A DNA stretch of 64,000 nt, taken from PALSA-278 sp963760285 (GTDB taxonomy: Bacteria; Acidobacteriota; Terriglobia; Acidiferrales; UBA7541). How positions within the stretch are numbered: the first letter of the stretch is position 1; the number at the start of each line of letters is the position of its first letter. The position numbers were made by a program, and so were the translations under genes. The stretch covers positions 1,302,001 through 1,366,000 of the forward strand of contig CAVXCI010000001.1 in NCBI GenBank assembly GCA_963760285.1, in the 5' to 3' direction. Below, one piece after another: positions 52,352-62,013 of the stretch. Under the pieces are notes generated by a model, which saw nothing but the letters and a program-made list of their open reading frames with translations, did no database searches and was not told the origin of the DNA.

Positions 52352-53260
52352 GTGCCTTCCGAAATTCCATTCAATTTTCTCTGCGGGCAGGACAGGCTTT
52401 ACAGCGTCCTGCATCTGCCCGATAGGTTTGCCCGAAGTGGAATCATGATGGTTCATGGGCGCCCAGCCTATCGTGTGGGGCCGCATCGTCTCTACGTGGA
52501 CCTCGCGCGGGCCTGGGCCGCCAACGGCTATTCTGTCATGCGCCTGGACTACCGCGGCTCCGGCGATTGCGAGGGGAAAGTGCCTGTCTTCGAAGAGACG
52601 GTGCAGGACATTCGCGCCGGTCTAGACGCTTACCTCGCAAAGGTTCCCGGCCTGGAAGAAGTGATTATCTTCGGCCTTTGTTCCGGCGCCGCTGATTCCA
52701 TGAACTACGTTTGTTCGGATCCCCGGGTGCGCGCCCTCGCTCTGCTGAATCCCTGGGCCTACAGCGAGCGTGACCGTGCCCGCACGCGCATCCTCTATTA
52801 TTCGCGCCTCTATCTCCGCAAGATGCGCAATCCGGATTGGTGGAGGCAGTTGGGCCGCGCCGAATCCGGCGCAGGCGTAAAACTTCGCGAACTTTTCCGC
52901 ACCGCTGGCGAAATTGTCGGCCTGCGTAGAACCGTGCCCAACGCGCGGGACACGGCAACCTCCGTGGCCACCGAGGATGTGAAGAGCATGTACTTTTCCT
53001 ATCGGACTGGCGACATGGCCCAGCGACTGGGGGAACGCATCAAGCAGTATCCGGGGAAACTTCTGCTGATTCTCTGCGGAGAGGACGTCAACGCGCAATC
53101 ATTTCGAACCATGGCGGAATCCAACCCGGTCTGGAAAAAAATTCTCGCTGATCGCCGCCTTACCCGCCATGACCTGCCGGGCGCGGACCACGGTCTTCGC
53201 CGCCCGGAATGGCGCTCGCAGGTGATCCAATGGTCCTCGGACTGGCTCGCCCAGCTTTGA
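52352..53260 (+). CDS. Alpha/beta hydrolase, exosortase-associated hydrolase 1-like
   Basis: The 302-residue alpha/beta hydrolase has GIMMVHGRPAYRVGPHRL, VMRLDYRGSGDCEG and the elbow IIFGLCSGAADSM, where the nucleophile position is Cys110 (G-L-C-S-G). A late DLPGADHGLRRPEW provides the histidine. It resembles the exosortase A system-associated hydrolase 1 family and is placed, as usual, next to hydrolase 2. In exosortase systems these two accompany an AMP-ligase and a carrier protein; here an NRPS module supplies both functions. A role in thioester release is inferred. Start GTG 52352. Confidence 0.8.
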   Translation: MPSEIPFNFLCGQDRLYSVLHLPDRFARSGIMMVHGRPAYRVGPHRLYVDLARAWAANGYSVMRLDYRGSGDCEGKVPVFEETVQDIRAGLDAYLAKVPGLEEVIIFGLCSGAADSMNYVCSDPRVRALALLNPWAYSERDRARTRILYYSRLYLRKMRNPDWWRQLGRAESGAGVKLRELFRTAGEIVGLRRTVPNARDTATSVATEDVKSMYFSYRTGDMAQRLGERIKQYPGKLLLILCGEDVNAQSFRTMAESNPVWKKILADRRLTRHDLPGADHGLRRPEWRSQVIQWSSDWLAQL

Positions 53261-53309
53261 GCTTCGCTTCGAAGTGCGCGGCAGTTTTCCCGGACTAGAC
53301 CGGCTCCCA

Positions 53310-56300
53310 CTACTCTTCGTCTTCGTCGAAACCCGCTCGCGCCGCCCGCACTCTTTCGGCCATGCCCGCCACGGTGGGAACTTCCAGCAGGCTGCGCAGC
53401 GGCAGCTCCAGCTGGAATTCGGTGCGGATCTGGGCAATCAACTGGGTGCCCAGCAGCGAGTGCCCGCCCAGATCGAAGAAGTTATCGAAGAGTCCCACCT
53501 GCTTCACGCCCAGCAGTTCGCACCAGATGACCGCGATTTTTTTCTGCACCGCGTCTGTCGGCGCGGAGGACGCAGGAGCCGTTCCTGCGCTACCAGATGC
53601 TTCGCCAGAAGAGGGTTTTGCCGCCGCCGGCGCGGAGGCAAGCATGGCTGCTGCAGCTGCGGCGATTTGCCGGCGCCGCGCTTCCACGCCCTGCGCGGAG
53701 ACCACCACCTGCGGCACGCCTGAGGAAAGCACCCGTGCGAATGCATCTGCTCCTTCGTCCGCCGCGATCCCCTGCTCCAACGCCTTCTGCCGCGCTTCCT
53801 CCATCCCTCGCGGCGTGGGCGTGTTTACACCCATCCCCAGATCGCGCCATAAATCCCAGTCTGCGGATATTACGCGCGTGTGGGAGTCGCCCGCGCGGCT
53901 CTGCGCGTAGCCATCCAGAAAAGCATTGGCACCGGCATAATCCGCCTGGCCGAAACCGCCCACCAGCGAACTCAGCGACGAGCACAGGAACAGGAAATCA
54001 AGATTCGTTCCGCGAAAAACTTCGTCGAGGACCATGGTCCCCTGGACCTTCGGCGCCAGCGTCTGCGCCGCCTCTCCCGTCCGGTGCATGGCGATCATGT
54101 TTCCGGCGGGCAGCCCTGCGGCATGAATCACGCCATTGATTTCGCCGAACTCGTCTTTTATCCGCCGGGCCGCCTCGCTGCATCTGCGCCGCGTCGGTTA
54201 CGTCCGCCGCAAGAACCATCACTTTTCCGCCCAGGGATTCGATGGACTGCACCGCGCGAATTTTTTTCGCCGAGGCGTCATTGCCATATGCCGCCAGCCA
54301 CTGCGGCCACATCGCGCGATCCGGCAGCGGAGAGCGGCCCATCAGCGCCAACTTGGCATGCTTTTTCTGCGCAAGATAACTGCGCCAGGGCCAGCCCCAC
54401 TCCGCCGAGTCCGCCGGTGATCAAATAAGACTCCGCCATCGCGCAACGGAGCCTGTCCCGCACTGGATTCATCCAGATGCAGCGGTTCAAAGCCTTGCAC
54501 CCAACGCTAGCGCTCCGCGCCACGCGGCCACGTAATCCGTGACTGCTCGGCATCAAACTCACCGAGCAGATTCCGAATAAGCGCATCCGCGTTGTTCGTC
54601 CGAGGATGGCAGTGTGATGTCCACAAGCCCGCAATGCAGGTTCCGAATTTCCACCGGAATCACGCGCACAGGTCCCACCACCAGTGCCTTGCCCGGCGAT
54701 ATTTTTTCCTCGCCGGTAACCGGGCAGACATCCGGTGGTGATCACCCGCATCTCCACGGGAGCACCCGCGGCATGTTCCGCAAGCACCTGCGCCAGCGCC
54801 AGCAGGCTCCAGAATCCGCGTTCTTTCTGCCGTTCCAGATCGGCTGCTTCGTTCCGCGTTACGCCCCAGAAGTGCGCCACGCACCGCGGTGTGCGGCGGC
54901 TGGCCCGCAGCGCCCGCAGTACCTGCGAATAGTCATCGAGGTAAGCCGGGCGAATTTTGAAATGATCTTCGCCGGCCTTCTCAAACCGCTCCGCAGCAGT
55001 CACGGTTACAAAGGATTGGTCCGCTTGCTTCAAATGCTGGGCGAAATGCGTGGCAATCCCGGCTTCGTCGGAGAAAATCAGCCAAGGACCCTCATCACCT
55101 GTGCTGGCGGCAACAGGCGCCACGGATTGCTTCCACATAGGAACTGAGAACCAGTCTGCCACGTCGGAATTCCTCCCTCGGTTTGCAGCCGCGCCCGCCG
55201 CGGCCGTGAATTCGCCTGTTTTGAGTCTATCCATCCAATAGTGCTGCCGTTCAAAAGGATAAGTAGGCAGCGGAACGCGCCGGAGTTTCTCCTGCGCGTG
55301 AAAACCCTTCCAGTCCACCGCTCCGCCCAGGAGCCATATCTGTCCCAGCGCCTGTAGAGTAGTCTCCACATCCGGCTTTTTTTCCTGTGGCGCGGGCAAT
55401 GACCGTAGAATTGGCTGTTCCGCGCGACTGGGATGCCGGCGAACCAGCCCTGAGAGCGTCTGTCCGGGGCCCACTTCCAGGAAAACAGCATCCGGTAATC
55501 CCGTCAGTTCTCCGATATTTTCCACGAAACGGACTGCGCCTCGAATGTGCCGCGCCCAGTATGCCGCACTGGTGGCATCCTCGGCTGTAATCCATTTGCC
55601 GGTGGTGTTGGATACGAATGGAATCCTCGGCGCATGCCGTTCCACCGCGCCCACCGCCTTCTCAAATTCATCCAGGATGGGATCCATCATTCCTGAATGG
55701 AAAGCGTGCGAGGTTTTCAGGTTCCGGCATTCAACACCGCGTTTCTGCAGCACACCGGCCAAAGATTCTACCGCAGCGGACGGCCCCGCCACGACGCACG
55801 CGCCGACTTCGTTGACGGCCGCAATGTCCAGATTGCTGGACAGCAAGCCGCGAACCTCAGTTTCCGGCAGCGGCACGGCCAGCATAGACCCGCGCGGCAA
55901 TTCCTGCATCAGGCGTCCGCGCTTGGCCACCAGTTGCAGAGCATCTTCGAGGCTAAACACTCCTGCCAAGCATGCGGCGACATATTCCCCGATGCTGTGT
56001 CCCCCCATGCCCCGCGGGCGAATGCCCCATTCCATCCACAGCTGCGCCAGTGCGTACTCCACTACAAAAAGAGCCGGCTGGGTCACGGCTGTTTCCATCA
56101 ACCGCGCATTGGCCTCTTCTGAATGCGCTTCGGCGGGAAACAGAGCTTCTCGCAAATCGAATCCCAAGTCCTCTTTCAGCAATTCGCAGCAGTGGTCCAC
56201 ATGCTGACGGAACACCGGTTCGGACTGATAAAGTCCACGACCCATTCCTGCGTATTGCGTTCCCTGGCCGGGGAAAAGAAAGATGAATTCGCGCTCGCGC

Positions 56301-57880
56301 GGCGCAGCAGTGGAGGAAAACACGCGTTGCGGGATCGATGGACCTCAGCGCCGCTGCAGCTTCTGCCGCAGAACTAGCGGTCAGGAAGCGCCGTTTTCCA
56401 AACGTTTTCCGCCCGGTTTGCAATGTAAACGCCCCGTCGGCCAAATTCGTGTTTGTGTGTTCTTCGAGGTGCGCGGCCAGGTTTGCGGAGACTGCATCGA
56501 GTGCTGCTTTCGACCGTGCGGATATCACCAACAACTGCGCCGCCCTGTGGCTCGCAGAACGGTTCGGCGTCGGGGCTTCTTCCAGCACCACATGCGCGTT
56601 GGTCCCCCCAATCCCAAAGGAACTTACTCCGGCGCGGCGTGGAAAGTTTTCTGTCTTCCATTCGCGCAGCTTGGTGTTCACAAAAAACGGGCTGCGCTCA
56701 AAATCAATCGCGGGGTTCGGCGTCTGAAAATGCAGGCTGGGAGGAATCTGTCCATGCTCAACGGCCAACACCGCCTTGATGAGTCCGCCGATGCCTGCTG
56801 CCGTGTCCATGTGTCCGATATTCGATTTCGCCGCGCCGATGGCGCAAAATCCATTGCGCGCGGTTCCCAGGCGGAAGGCCTGCGTCAGCGCTGCAATTTC
56901 GATGGGATCGCCGAGTGACGTTCCCGTGCCGTGTGCCTCGATATATGTGACCGTTTCCGGGTTCACACCCGCCAACGCCTGCGCCATGGCGATGACTTCG
57001 GCCTGTGTGTCCAGACCCGGAGCGGTGTAGCCCACTTTATTGGACCCGTCGTTATTCAGCGCCCAGCCCCGGATCACCGCGCGAATGTTGTCGCCATCGG
57101 CGATGCGCATCTTCCAGGCGTTTCAACGCCACTACGCCCAACCCATTGGTGAAAATCGTTCCGCTGGCGTCCGCGTCGAATGGCCGGCAATGCCCATCGC
57201 GCGAATAAATCATTCCTTCCTGATGGACGTATCCGGTTTTCTGCGGCACGCGAATGGCCACGCCGCCGGCCAGCGCCATATCGCACTGCTGGTCGACCAG
57301 GCTCTGGCAGGCCATGCACACCGTTACCAGCGATGTGGAGCACGCCGTCTGCACCGCCAGGCTCGGCCCGCGCAGATTCAGTTTGTAGGAGACGCGCGTG
57401 GCTACATGATCTTTGTCATTGCCGGTAAATACCTGGAAGGATCCCAGCTTGTCCAGAATGCCGGGATGGGAGAGGACGTTAAAAAGATACAGGCTGATCA
57501 AGCTTCCCGCATATACACCAATTGCGCCCGGATAGCTTTCCGGATTGCATCCTGCATCTTCCACCGCCTGCCAGCAGGACTCCAGAAAAAGCCGGTGCTG
57601 CGGGTCGATGCTTTCTGCTTCACGAGGGCTGAAGCCAAAAAATCCGGCGTCAAAGAGATCAATATCGTCGAGCACTCCACCCGGCTGGCACGAATCCCGG
57701 CTGCTTGCGGTCAGTATTCCCGAATCCAGCGTCTTCCAACTCGTCCGGCCGAAAGAATGTAATGGCCTCCACGCCAGCGCACAGATTTTCCCAATATTCG
57801 GAGACATTGCGGGCGCCCGGAAAGCGCCCACTCATTCCCACCACAGCAATGGCGTTGAATGGATGCGATTCGCTCATCAA
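53310..57880 (-). pseudogene. Type I PKS module KS-AT-KR-ACP, disrupted by about ten frameshifts
   Basis: About 1520 codons from the ATG at 57880 to the stop at 53310. In order: ketosynthase (VVGMSGRFPGA; active-site Cys in VQTACSTSLV near 57341; EAHGTGTSLGDP; AKSNIGHMDTAAG), acyltransferase (FPGQGTQYAGMG; GHSIGEYVAACLAG; SHAFHSGMM near 55700, whose HAFH suggests malonyl-CoA), ketoreductase (YLITGGLGGVGLALA near 54420; CSSLSSLVGGFGQADYAGAN with catalytic Ser and Tyr) and ACP (GGHSLLGT near 53455). Apparent breaks: 57680, 57107, 56317, 54732, 54605, about 54525, 54500, 54430, 54382 and 54185. Sequence on both sides of each break is well conserved. No thioesterase. If the breaks are sequencing errors this is one intact gene. 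Confidence 0.85.
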
Positions 57881-57939
57881 GCTTGACCGGGCATCGACGC
57901 GTCCAGTTTAGTCGCGGGCTGCCTCGTGACCGGGCGGCC

Positions 57940-58761
57940 TCAGTACTCGACCCGGGGATAGAACCACGAAGTCAGCACGATCAGAATGGTAATCAGCGGA
58001 ATCGGGATGAAGAAATCCTTCACCAGCCCGTAACTGCTGTGCGCCTGTGCCAGCATGGCGGTGCGCAGCCCGTCCACGATGTAGGTCATGGGATTGAAAT
58101 AGCACAATTTGCGCAGCCAGGGTGGCATCAGCGCCAGCGGATAAAGCGCATTGCTGGCAAAGAACAGAGGCGTGGTCAGCAATTGGTTCACGCCCAGAAA
58201 ACGTTCCCGGCTCTTGAGGATGCAGGCAATCAGCATGGACATCATGCAGAACAGCGCCGAGCCGATAATGACCATAAACAGGACTCCAATCATGGCCAGG
58301 ATATTCCACCGCAAATCAACTCTGGCCACCGCGGCCAGGATGTAAATAATCAGAATCTGCGGGACGTTGCGCAATCCGGCCGCCAGGCCTTTTCCCAACA
58401 CCAGCGCCGCCCTCGACGCCGGACTCACCAGGAATTTCTGCAGCAGGCCCAGGTCCCGTTCCCACAGCAGGCCTACTCCATAAACCACGGAAACAAACAG
58501 CACTCCCTGCGCCAGAATTCCGGGGACAATGTAGTCCACATAACGTATGCCTCCGGTGGGCAGAAGCTTCAATCCGGAAAAAATCGGCGCAAAAATCAGG
58601 ATCCACACCGTGGGCGTGATTACCCGGCCCAGAATTTCCAAGGGGTCGTGCAGCAGCTTGCGTACTTCGCCCTGGGTGACCGCCATCGTCTCGCGGAAAA
58701 AACCAAACGATGGTTCGCCCTCACTCCAGGCGTTTTGCTGTACGGCGAGTTCGGAAGGCAT
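57940..58761 (-). CDS. ABC-2 type exporter permease (DrrB-like)
   Basis: A 273-residue inner-membrane protein with six hydrophobic segments and the ABC-2 signature (SALFCMMSMLIACILKSRER, FFASNALYPLALMPPWLR, FNPMTYIVDGLR). This arrangement is typical of DrrB-like drug and natural-product exporters. AAGGAGG lies eight bases before the ATG at 58761, which decides the start; ATG 58782 has no such site. It overlaps the ATPase gene by 41 bases and precedes the PKS by 59, so the three are probably one operon. Confidence 0.92.
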   Translation of the reverse strand: MPSELAVQQNAWSEGEPSFGFFRETMAVTQGEVRKLLHDPLEILGRVITPTVWILIFAPIFSGLKLLPTGGIRYVDYIVPGILAQGVLFVSVVYGVGLLWERDLGLLQKFLVSPASRAALVLGKGLAAGLRNVPQILIIYILAAVARVDLRWNILAMIGVLFMVIIGSALFCMMSMLIACILKSRERFLGVNQLLTTPLFFASNALYPLALMPPWLRKLCYFNPMTYIVDGLRTAMLAQAHSSYGLVKDFFIPIPLITILIVLTSWFYPRVEY

Positions 58762-59587
58762 CCGAAAATCCTCCTTCTTCAATGGTGCTGCCTGTGTGCG
58801 CGATGAACACGTCGTCCAGCGTGGCCTCCGGGCCGATTTCCGCTTTCAGTGCCGGTATTGTGCCGGAAGCTACAATCTGCCCTTTGTTCAAGATGGCCAC
58901 TTCGTCGCAGAGTTCTTCCGCTTCATGCATTTGATGCGTCGTGATCAGGATAGTCACGCCGTTCTGCGCGCGCAGCGACTGCAATCGTTCCCATATAGCG
59001 TGTCGCGCGGAAGGATCCAGCCCCACCGTCGGTTCGTCCAGTACCAGCACGGGCGGCCTATGCACCAGCGCAATGGCGATTTCCAACCGCCGTACCATTC
59101 CGCCGGAATATTTTTTCACCTGCGTTTCCGTAAACTCCGTCAACGAAAGCAGGGTGAGCGCCTCTTCAATTCTCTGCTTGCGGTATTTCGCGGGCACTCC
59201 ATAGAGTTTGGCGAAGAGGGTCATGTTTTCGCCACCGGTCAGCACGTGCTCCGCCGAAACGGCTTGCGGGATGTACCCAATATGGCGACGCACCTCGCGC
59301 GGCTGCTCGCGGACGTCATATCCCGCCACGACGGCCGTGCCGGAACTGGGCGGCAGCAGCGTGGTCAGCATTTTGATCGTCGTGCTCTTTCCCGCGCCAT
59401 TGGGACCCAGCAGACCGAAAATGGCGCCGGCCTTTACTTTCAGGTTCATGCTATCCAACGCTACCAATGTTCCGAAACGCCGCGTCAGGTCCAAAGTTTG
59501 TATGGCGTAGGCCATTTTGGCCGGCGGTGCATTGGAAGTATTTCCCGCATCGGCGACAGTTGGAGCCTTGGTTAAGGGTTGTGGCAT
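58721..59587 (-). CDS. ABC exporter ATP-binding protein (DrrA-like)
   Basis: The ATPase half of the exporter, about 288 residues. Walker A is LLGPNGAGKSTTIKML, the signature VKKYSGGMVRRLEIA, Walker B PVLVLDEPTVGLDP, followed by the switch His in TTHQMHEAEELCDE. The C-terminal EATLDDVFIAHTG is the DrrA-type tail. The domain proper begins at AIQTLDLTRRFG; the 24 residues before it are Pro/Ala-rich, so ATG 59587, GTG 59611 or ATG 59515 could all be starts. It is first in the operon exporter-permease-PKS, implying the PKS product is exported. Confidence 0.92.
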   Translation of the reverse strand: MPQPLTKAPTVADAGNTSNAPPAKMAYAIQTLDLTRRFGTLVALDSMNLKVKAGAIFGLLGPNGAGKSTTIKMLTTLLPPSSGTAVVAGYDVREQPREVRRHIGYIPQAVSAEHVLTGGENMTLFAKLYGVPAKYRKQRIEEALTLLSLTEFTETQVKKYSGGMVRRLEIAIALVHRPPVLVLDEPTVGLDPSARHAIWERLQSLRAQNGVTILITTHQMHEAEELCDEVAILNKGQIVASGTIPALKAEIGPEATLDDVFIAHTGSTIEEGGFSDAFRTRRTAKRLE

Positions 59588-59988
59588 GTGTTTTTTCGCC
59601 GGTTTCCGCACGCGCCCCGGCTAAACCTTTCGTCTTTCGATTCCAGCGTCCTCGGTGTCTTTCGGATCTTCCACGAGGCTGGAGAACCCATACAACGAGC
59701 GGAACATCTGAATTGGCCACTCAATATTACCCTAATCCGCGTCCAGCGCGAACAATGGCGCTTCCATGATGTTTGCACAGCGATACTGGGAATGGAGGGC
59801 CAGGGAGCTAGCGGTACAGCAGCCTCGACCCATTCCGCTGTTCCCGCGTTGCTCCCTATGAGCTGCGCGCAAGAAGCCGAGCAAAAATATTCGTTGATTG
59901 TGGGATAATCCGTCTAGATTAAAGCATCAATCTCTGTGATCATCGAGGCAGGCAGCGCCGATTCTGCCGGCGCATGGGGGAGGCAAAC
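59588..59988. other. Divergent intergenic region
   Basis: About 400 bases with no recognisable coding sequence, upstream of both the exporter operon (minus) and the secreted protein (plus). The stretch 59885-59935 is AT-rich (TTGATT, GATAAT, TAGATTAAAG) and could contain the plus-strand promoter. Confidence 0.4.
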
Positions 59989-60888
59989 GTGAAGTGCGCG
60001 CGCATCTGGTTATTTCTCGCCGTTTTTTTCCTGTGTGCTCCGCTCTGGGCGGACACAATTATCCTTAAGGACGGCACCAGCATTTCCGGTGAGTACACCG
60101 GGGCGAAAAGCAATTTCATCTCCTTCACCGATTCCAAGGGGATCAAATATCAGTTTCCCCTGCGTGATGTGCAATCTCTGGTTTTTACCGCGTCCGGCGA
60201 TACCGTCACTCTTCGCAGTGGCAAAGCTTATTCCGGCCATTTCGCTCCCGCCGCCACGCTGGATTTCACGGACAACGAGGGTATCCACTATCAGTTTCCG
60301 CCATCTGACGTCGTTTCGGTGATCTTCTCCAAGCCCGCGCCGCGCACGCCCGCTGCTCCGAGGATGGCCGAAGTCATTCCCGCCGGATCTGAAATCAGCA
60401 TCACTTCCAACGAGCCGATTGATTCCAATACCGCCGCCGTTGGGCAGATGTATTCAGCGCAAATCAGCGAGGATCTTCGCGATAGCACTGGTTCCGTCGC
60501 TGTCCCCCAGGGCACCCCCGCTCAATTGATGATCCGCAAAGTTTCCGGGGGCGGCGTGATACACAGTCCGGACTTGGTGCTTGACCTTTATTCCGTTACC
60601 ATTGGCGGGAAGCAATACAATGTCATCAGCTCCGAAGTGAAGGAAAACAACAAAAAAGGCATTGGCGGCAACAAGCGTACCGCCGAATTCCTCGGAGGCG
60701 GCGCGGCCGTTGGCTCGTTGGTGGGCGCGATTTTCGGCGGCGGAAGAGGAGCCGCTATCGGAGCCGCATCTGGTGTTGGCGCCGGAGGTTTAACCCAGAT
60801 TTTTACCCGTGGCAAGCAGGTCCAGATACCGGCCGAAACGAAAATGACATTTCGCCTGGAGTCCACTCTCATCCTGCAACCCAATTGA
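59989..60888 (+). CDS. Secreted protein with glycine-rich C-terminal segment
   Basis: From the GTG at 59989, preceded by GGGGGAGG at good spacing, the 299-residue product starts with a clear signal peptide (IWLFLAVFFLCAPLWA). Two similar beta-rich repeats follow: TIILKDGTSISGEYTGAKSN with ITYQFPLRDVQSLVF-like sequence, and TVTLRSGKAYSGHF with YQFPPSDVVSVIF. A segment RTAEFLGGGAAVGSLVGA plus IFGGGRGAAIGAASGVGA resembles the glycine-zipper hydrophobic stretch of envelope proteins. Conserved-looking, function unknown. The ATG at 59974 lacks a ribosome-binding site. Confidence 0.75.
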   Translation: MKCARIWLFLAVFFLCAPLWADTIILKDGTSISGEYTGAKSNFISFTDSKGIKYQFPLRDVQSLVFTASGDTVTLRSGKAYSGHFAPAATLDFTDNEGIHYQFPPSDVVSVIFSKPAPRTPAAPRMAEVIPAGSEISITSNEPIDSNTAAVGQMYSAQISEDLRDSTGSVAVPQGTPAQLMIRKVSGGGVIHSPDLVLDLYSVTIGGKQYNVISSEVKENNKKGIGGNKRTAEFLGGGAAVGSLVGAIFGGGRGAAIGAASGVGAGGLTQIFTRGKQVQIPAETKMTFRLESTLILQPN

Positions 60889-60986
60889 TTCGCGGGCTTC
60901 TGGATACAAGGAAGCGCGCAGCCCGGTTGGCAGATGGCTTGCTCCCCTTGAAGATCGATGAGGACTTCAAGATTGCCAGAGACGAA

Positions 60987-61062
60987 TGGTGGGCCCGCCA
61001 GGATTTGAACCTGGGACCGACGGATTATGAGTCCGCTGCTCTAACCGCTGAGCTACAGGCCC
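60987..61062 (-). tRNA. tRNA-Ile (anticodon CAT, lysidine type)
   Basis: Read on the minus strand, GGGCCTGTAGCTCAGCGGTT begins a 76-base cloverleaf. The acceptor stem GGGCCTG pairs with CGGGCCC, the anticodon loop is CTCATAA with anticodon CAT, the T-arm is CAGGTTCAAATCCTG, and the 3' ACCA is encoded. The body matches tRNA-Ile2, whose CAT anticodon is modified to lysidine-AU by TilS to read AUA; it lacks the initiator-type features and differs from elongator Met types. Confidence 0.9.
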
Positions 61063-62013
61063 GTTAATGATTTATGGGTGCTTCTTCCGGCAGTGTAGTG
61101 GAATCCGTAATGGGTAGCAAACGATTCGATACGGATTCCAGCATCTCGATTGCTTCCTGATTCAAAGCTTCCGGGCGGTTAAAGTTAAAGGCGCGCCCCA
61201 CGCATTCGGGTGCCGGAGACACTACCGTTGGCCAATCGTCACGCTGCTATGGCCGGCAATTCGCATGATGGCGAAGGCCCTTCGTTTCAGATTCTCCCAA
61301 CCGCGTGAGCATTGTATTCTGGAGGTCCTACGAGCCGAGCTTCGGCGATAAATTTGGCAGCTTACGCGGTTTGGAACGTTGGTGATCTATCGAAATGACC
61401 AAGGATAGGCTTTTCATCCGTTGAGCCTGAAGACAAGAATGCGGGTCGCCTCTGTGAAGCGCGGTGCTGCAGCATCTCGCGGATTCGTTCCGTCAAAAAT
61501 GCATTGCACCGGGCAGTATTCGACATGCCGAGTCCGCGGTGGAAGAGCCCATATCTCGCGCCATGGGCTGGGAGGGGGCAAATATGGGCCCGCAAGAGCG
61601 CCAGCGCTCCTCAAAGGGGAGAACCGGCATCAACGATTCCCAGTGCAACGTGCTGCAAGTTTTGCGTGGTGGCTTCGCGCCGCGCTCCCCGGGTAAGAGG
61701 CGGATGCGGCTCTCGTGCGGATTCAGGGCAGTGAAATATTCACCTAGCATGCTCCTCCGCGACTCCCATCGTCTGACCCAATTCAAGAATGGCTCTCCTG
61801 CCTTCACTTTTCTTATCTCCCGTCACGTGCATCGGCTTCGCGTCGCTCTGGTTGCTCCGAAATCCGCGCCGTTAACCAAGGCGATGGGTTACTTCGCGCG
61901 ACGGCGGGGCCACATCCAGCGCGAACTGTATTATGATTGCTATTATTTTCACATAGAATCGTATATGATGCTCCGGCCATGTCGGTCAAAAATTAATCCA
62001 TGGCGGAGGATTT
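61063..62013. other. 950-base gene-poor interval next to the tRNA
   Basis: The longest gap in the window. The frames present are Arg/Ser-rich and not conserved-looking. I recognise no insertion sequence, integrase or RNA family. The end of the gap (61925-61975) is AT-rich and probably carries the promoter of the following outer-membrane gene. Confidence 0.4.

Noticed and set aside
60987..61062. Elongator or initiator tRNA-Met, because the anticodon is CAT
   Set aside because: The acceptor stem and overall sequence match tRNA-Ile2 of the lysidine type, as judged by eye; initiator features are absent.
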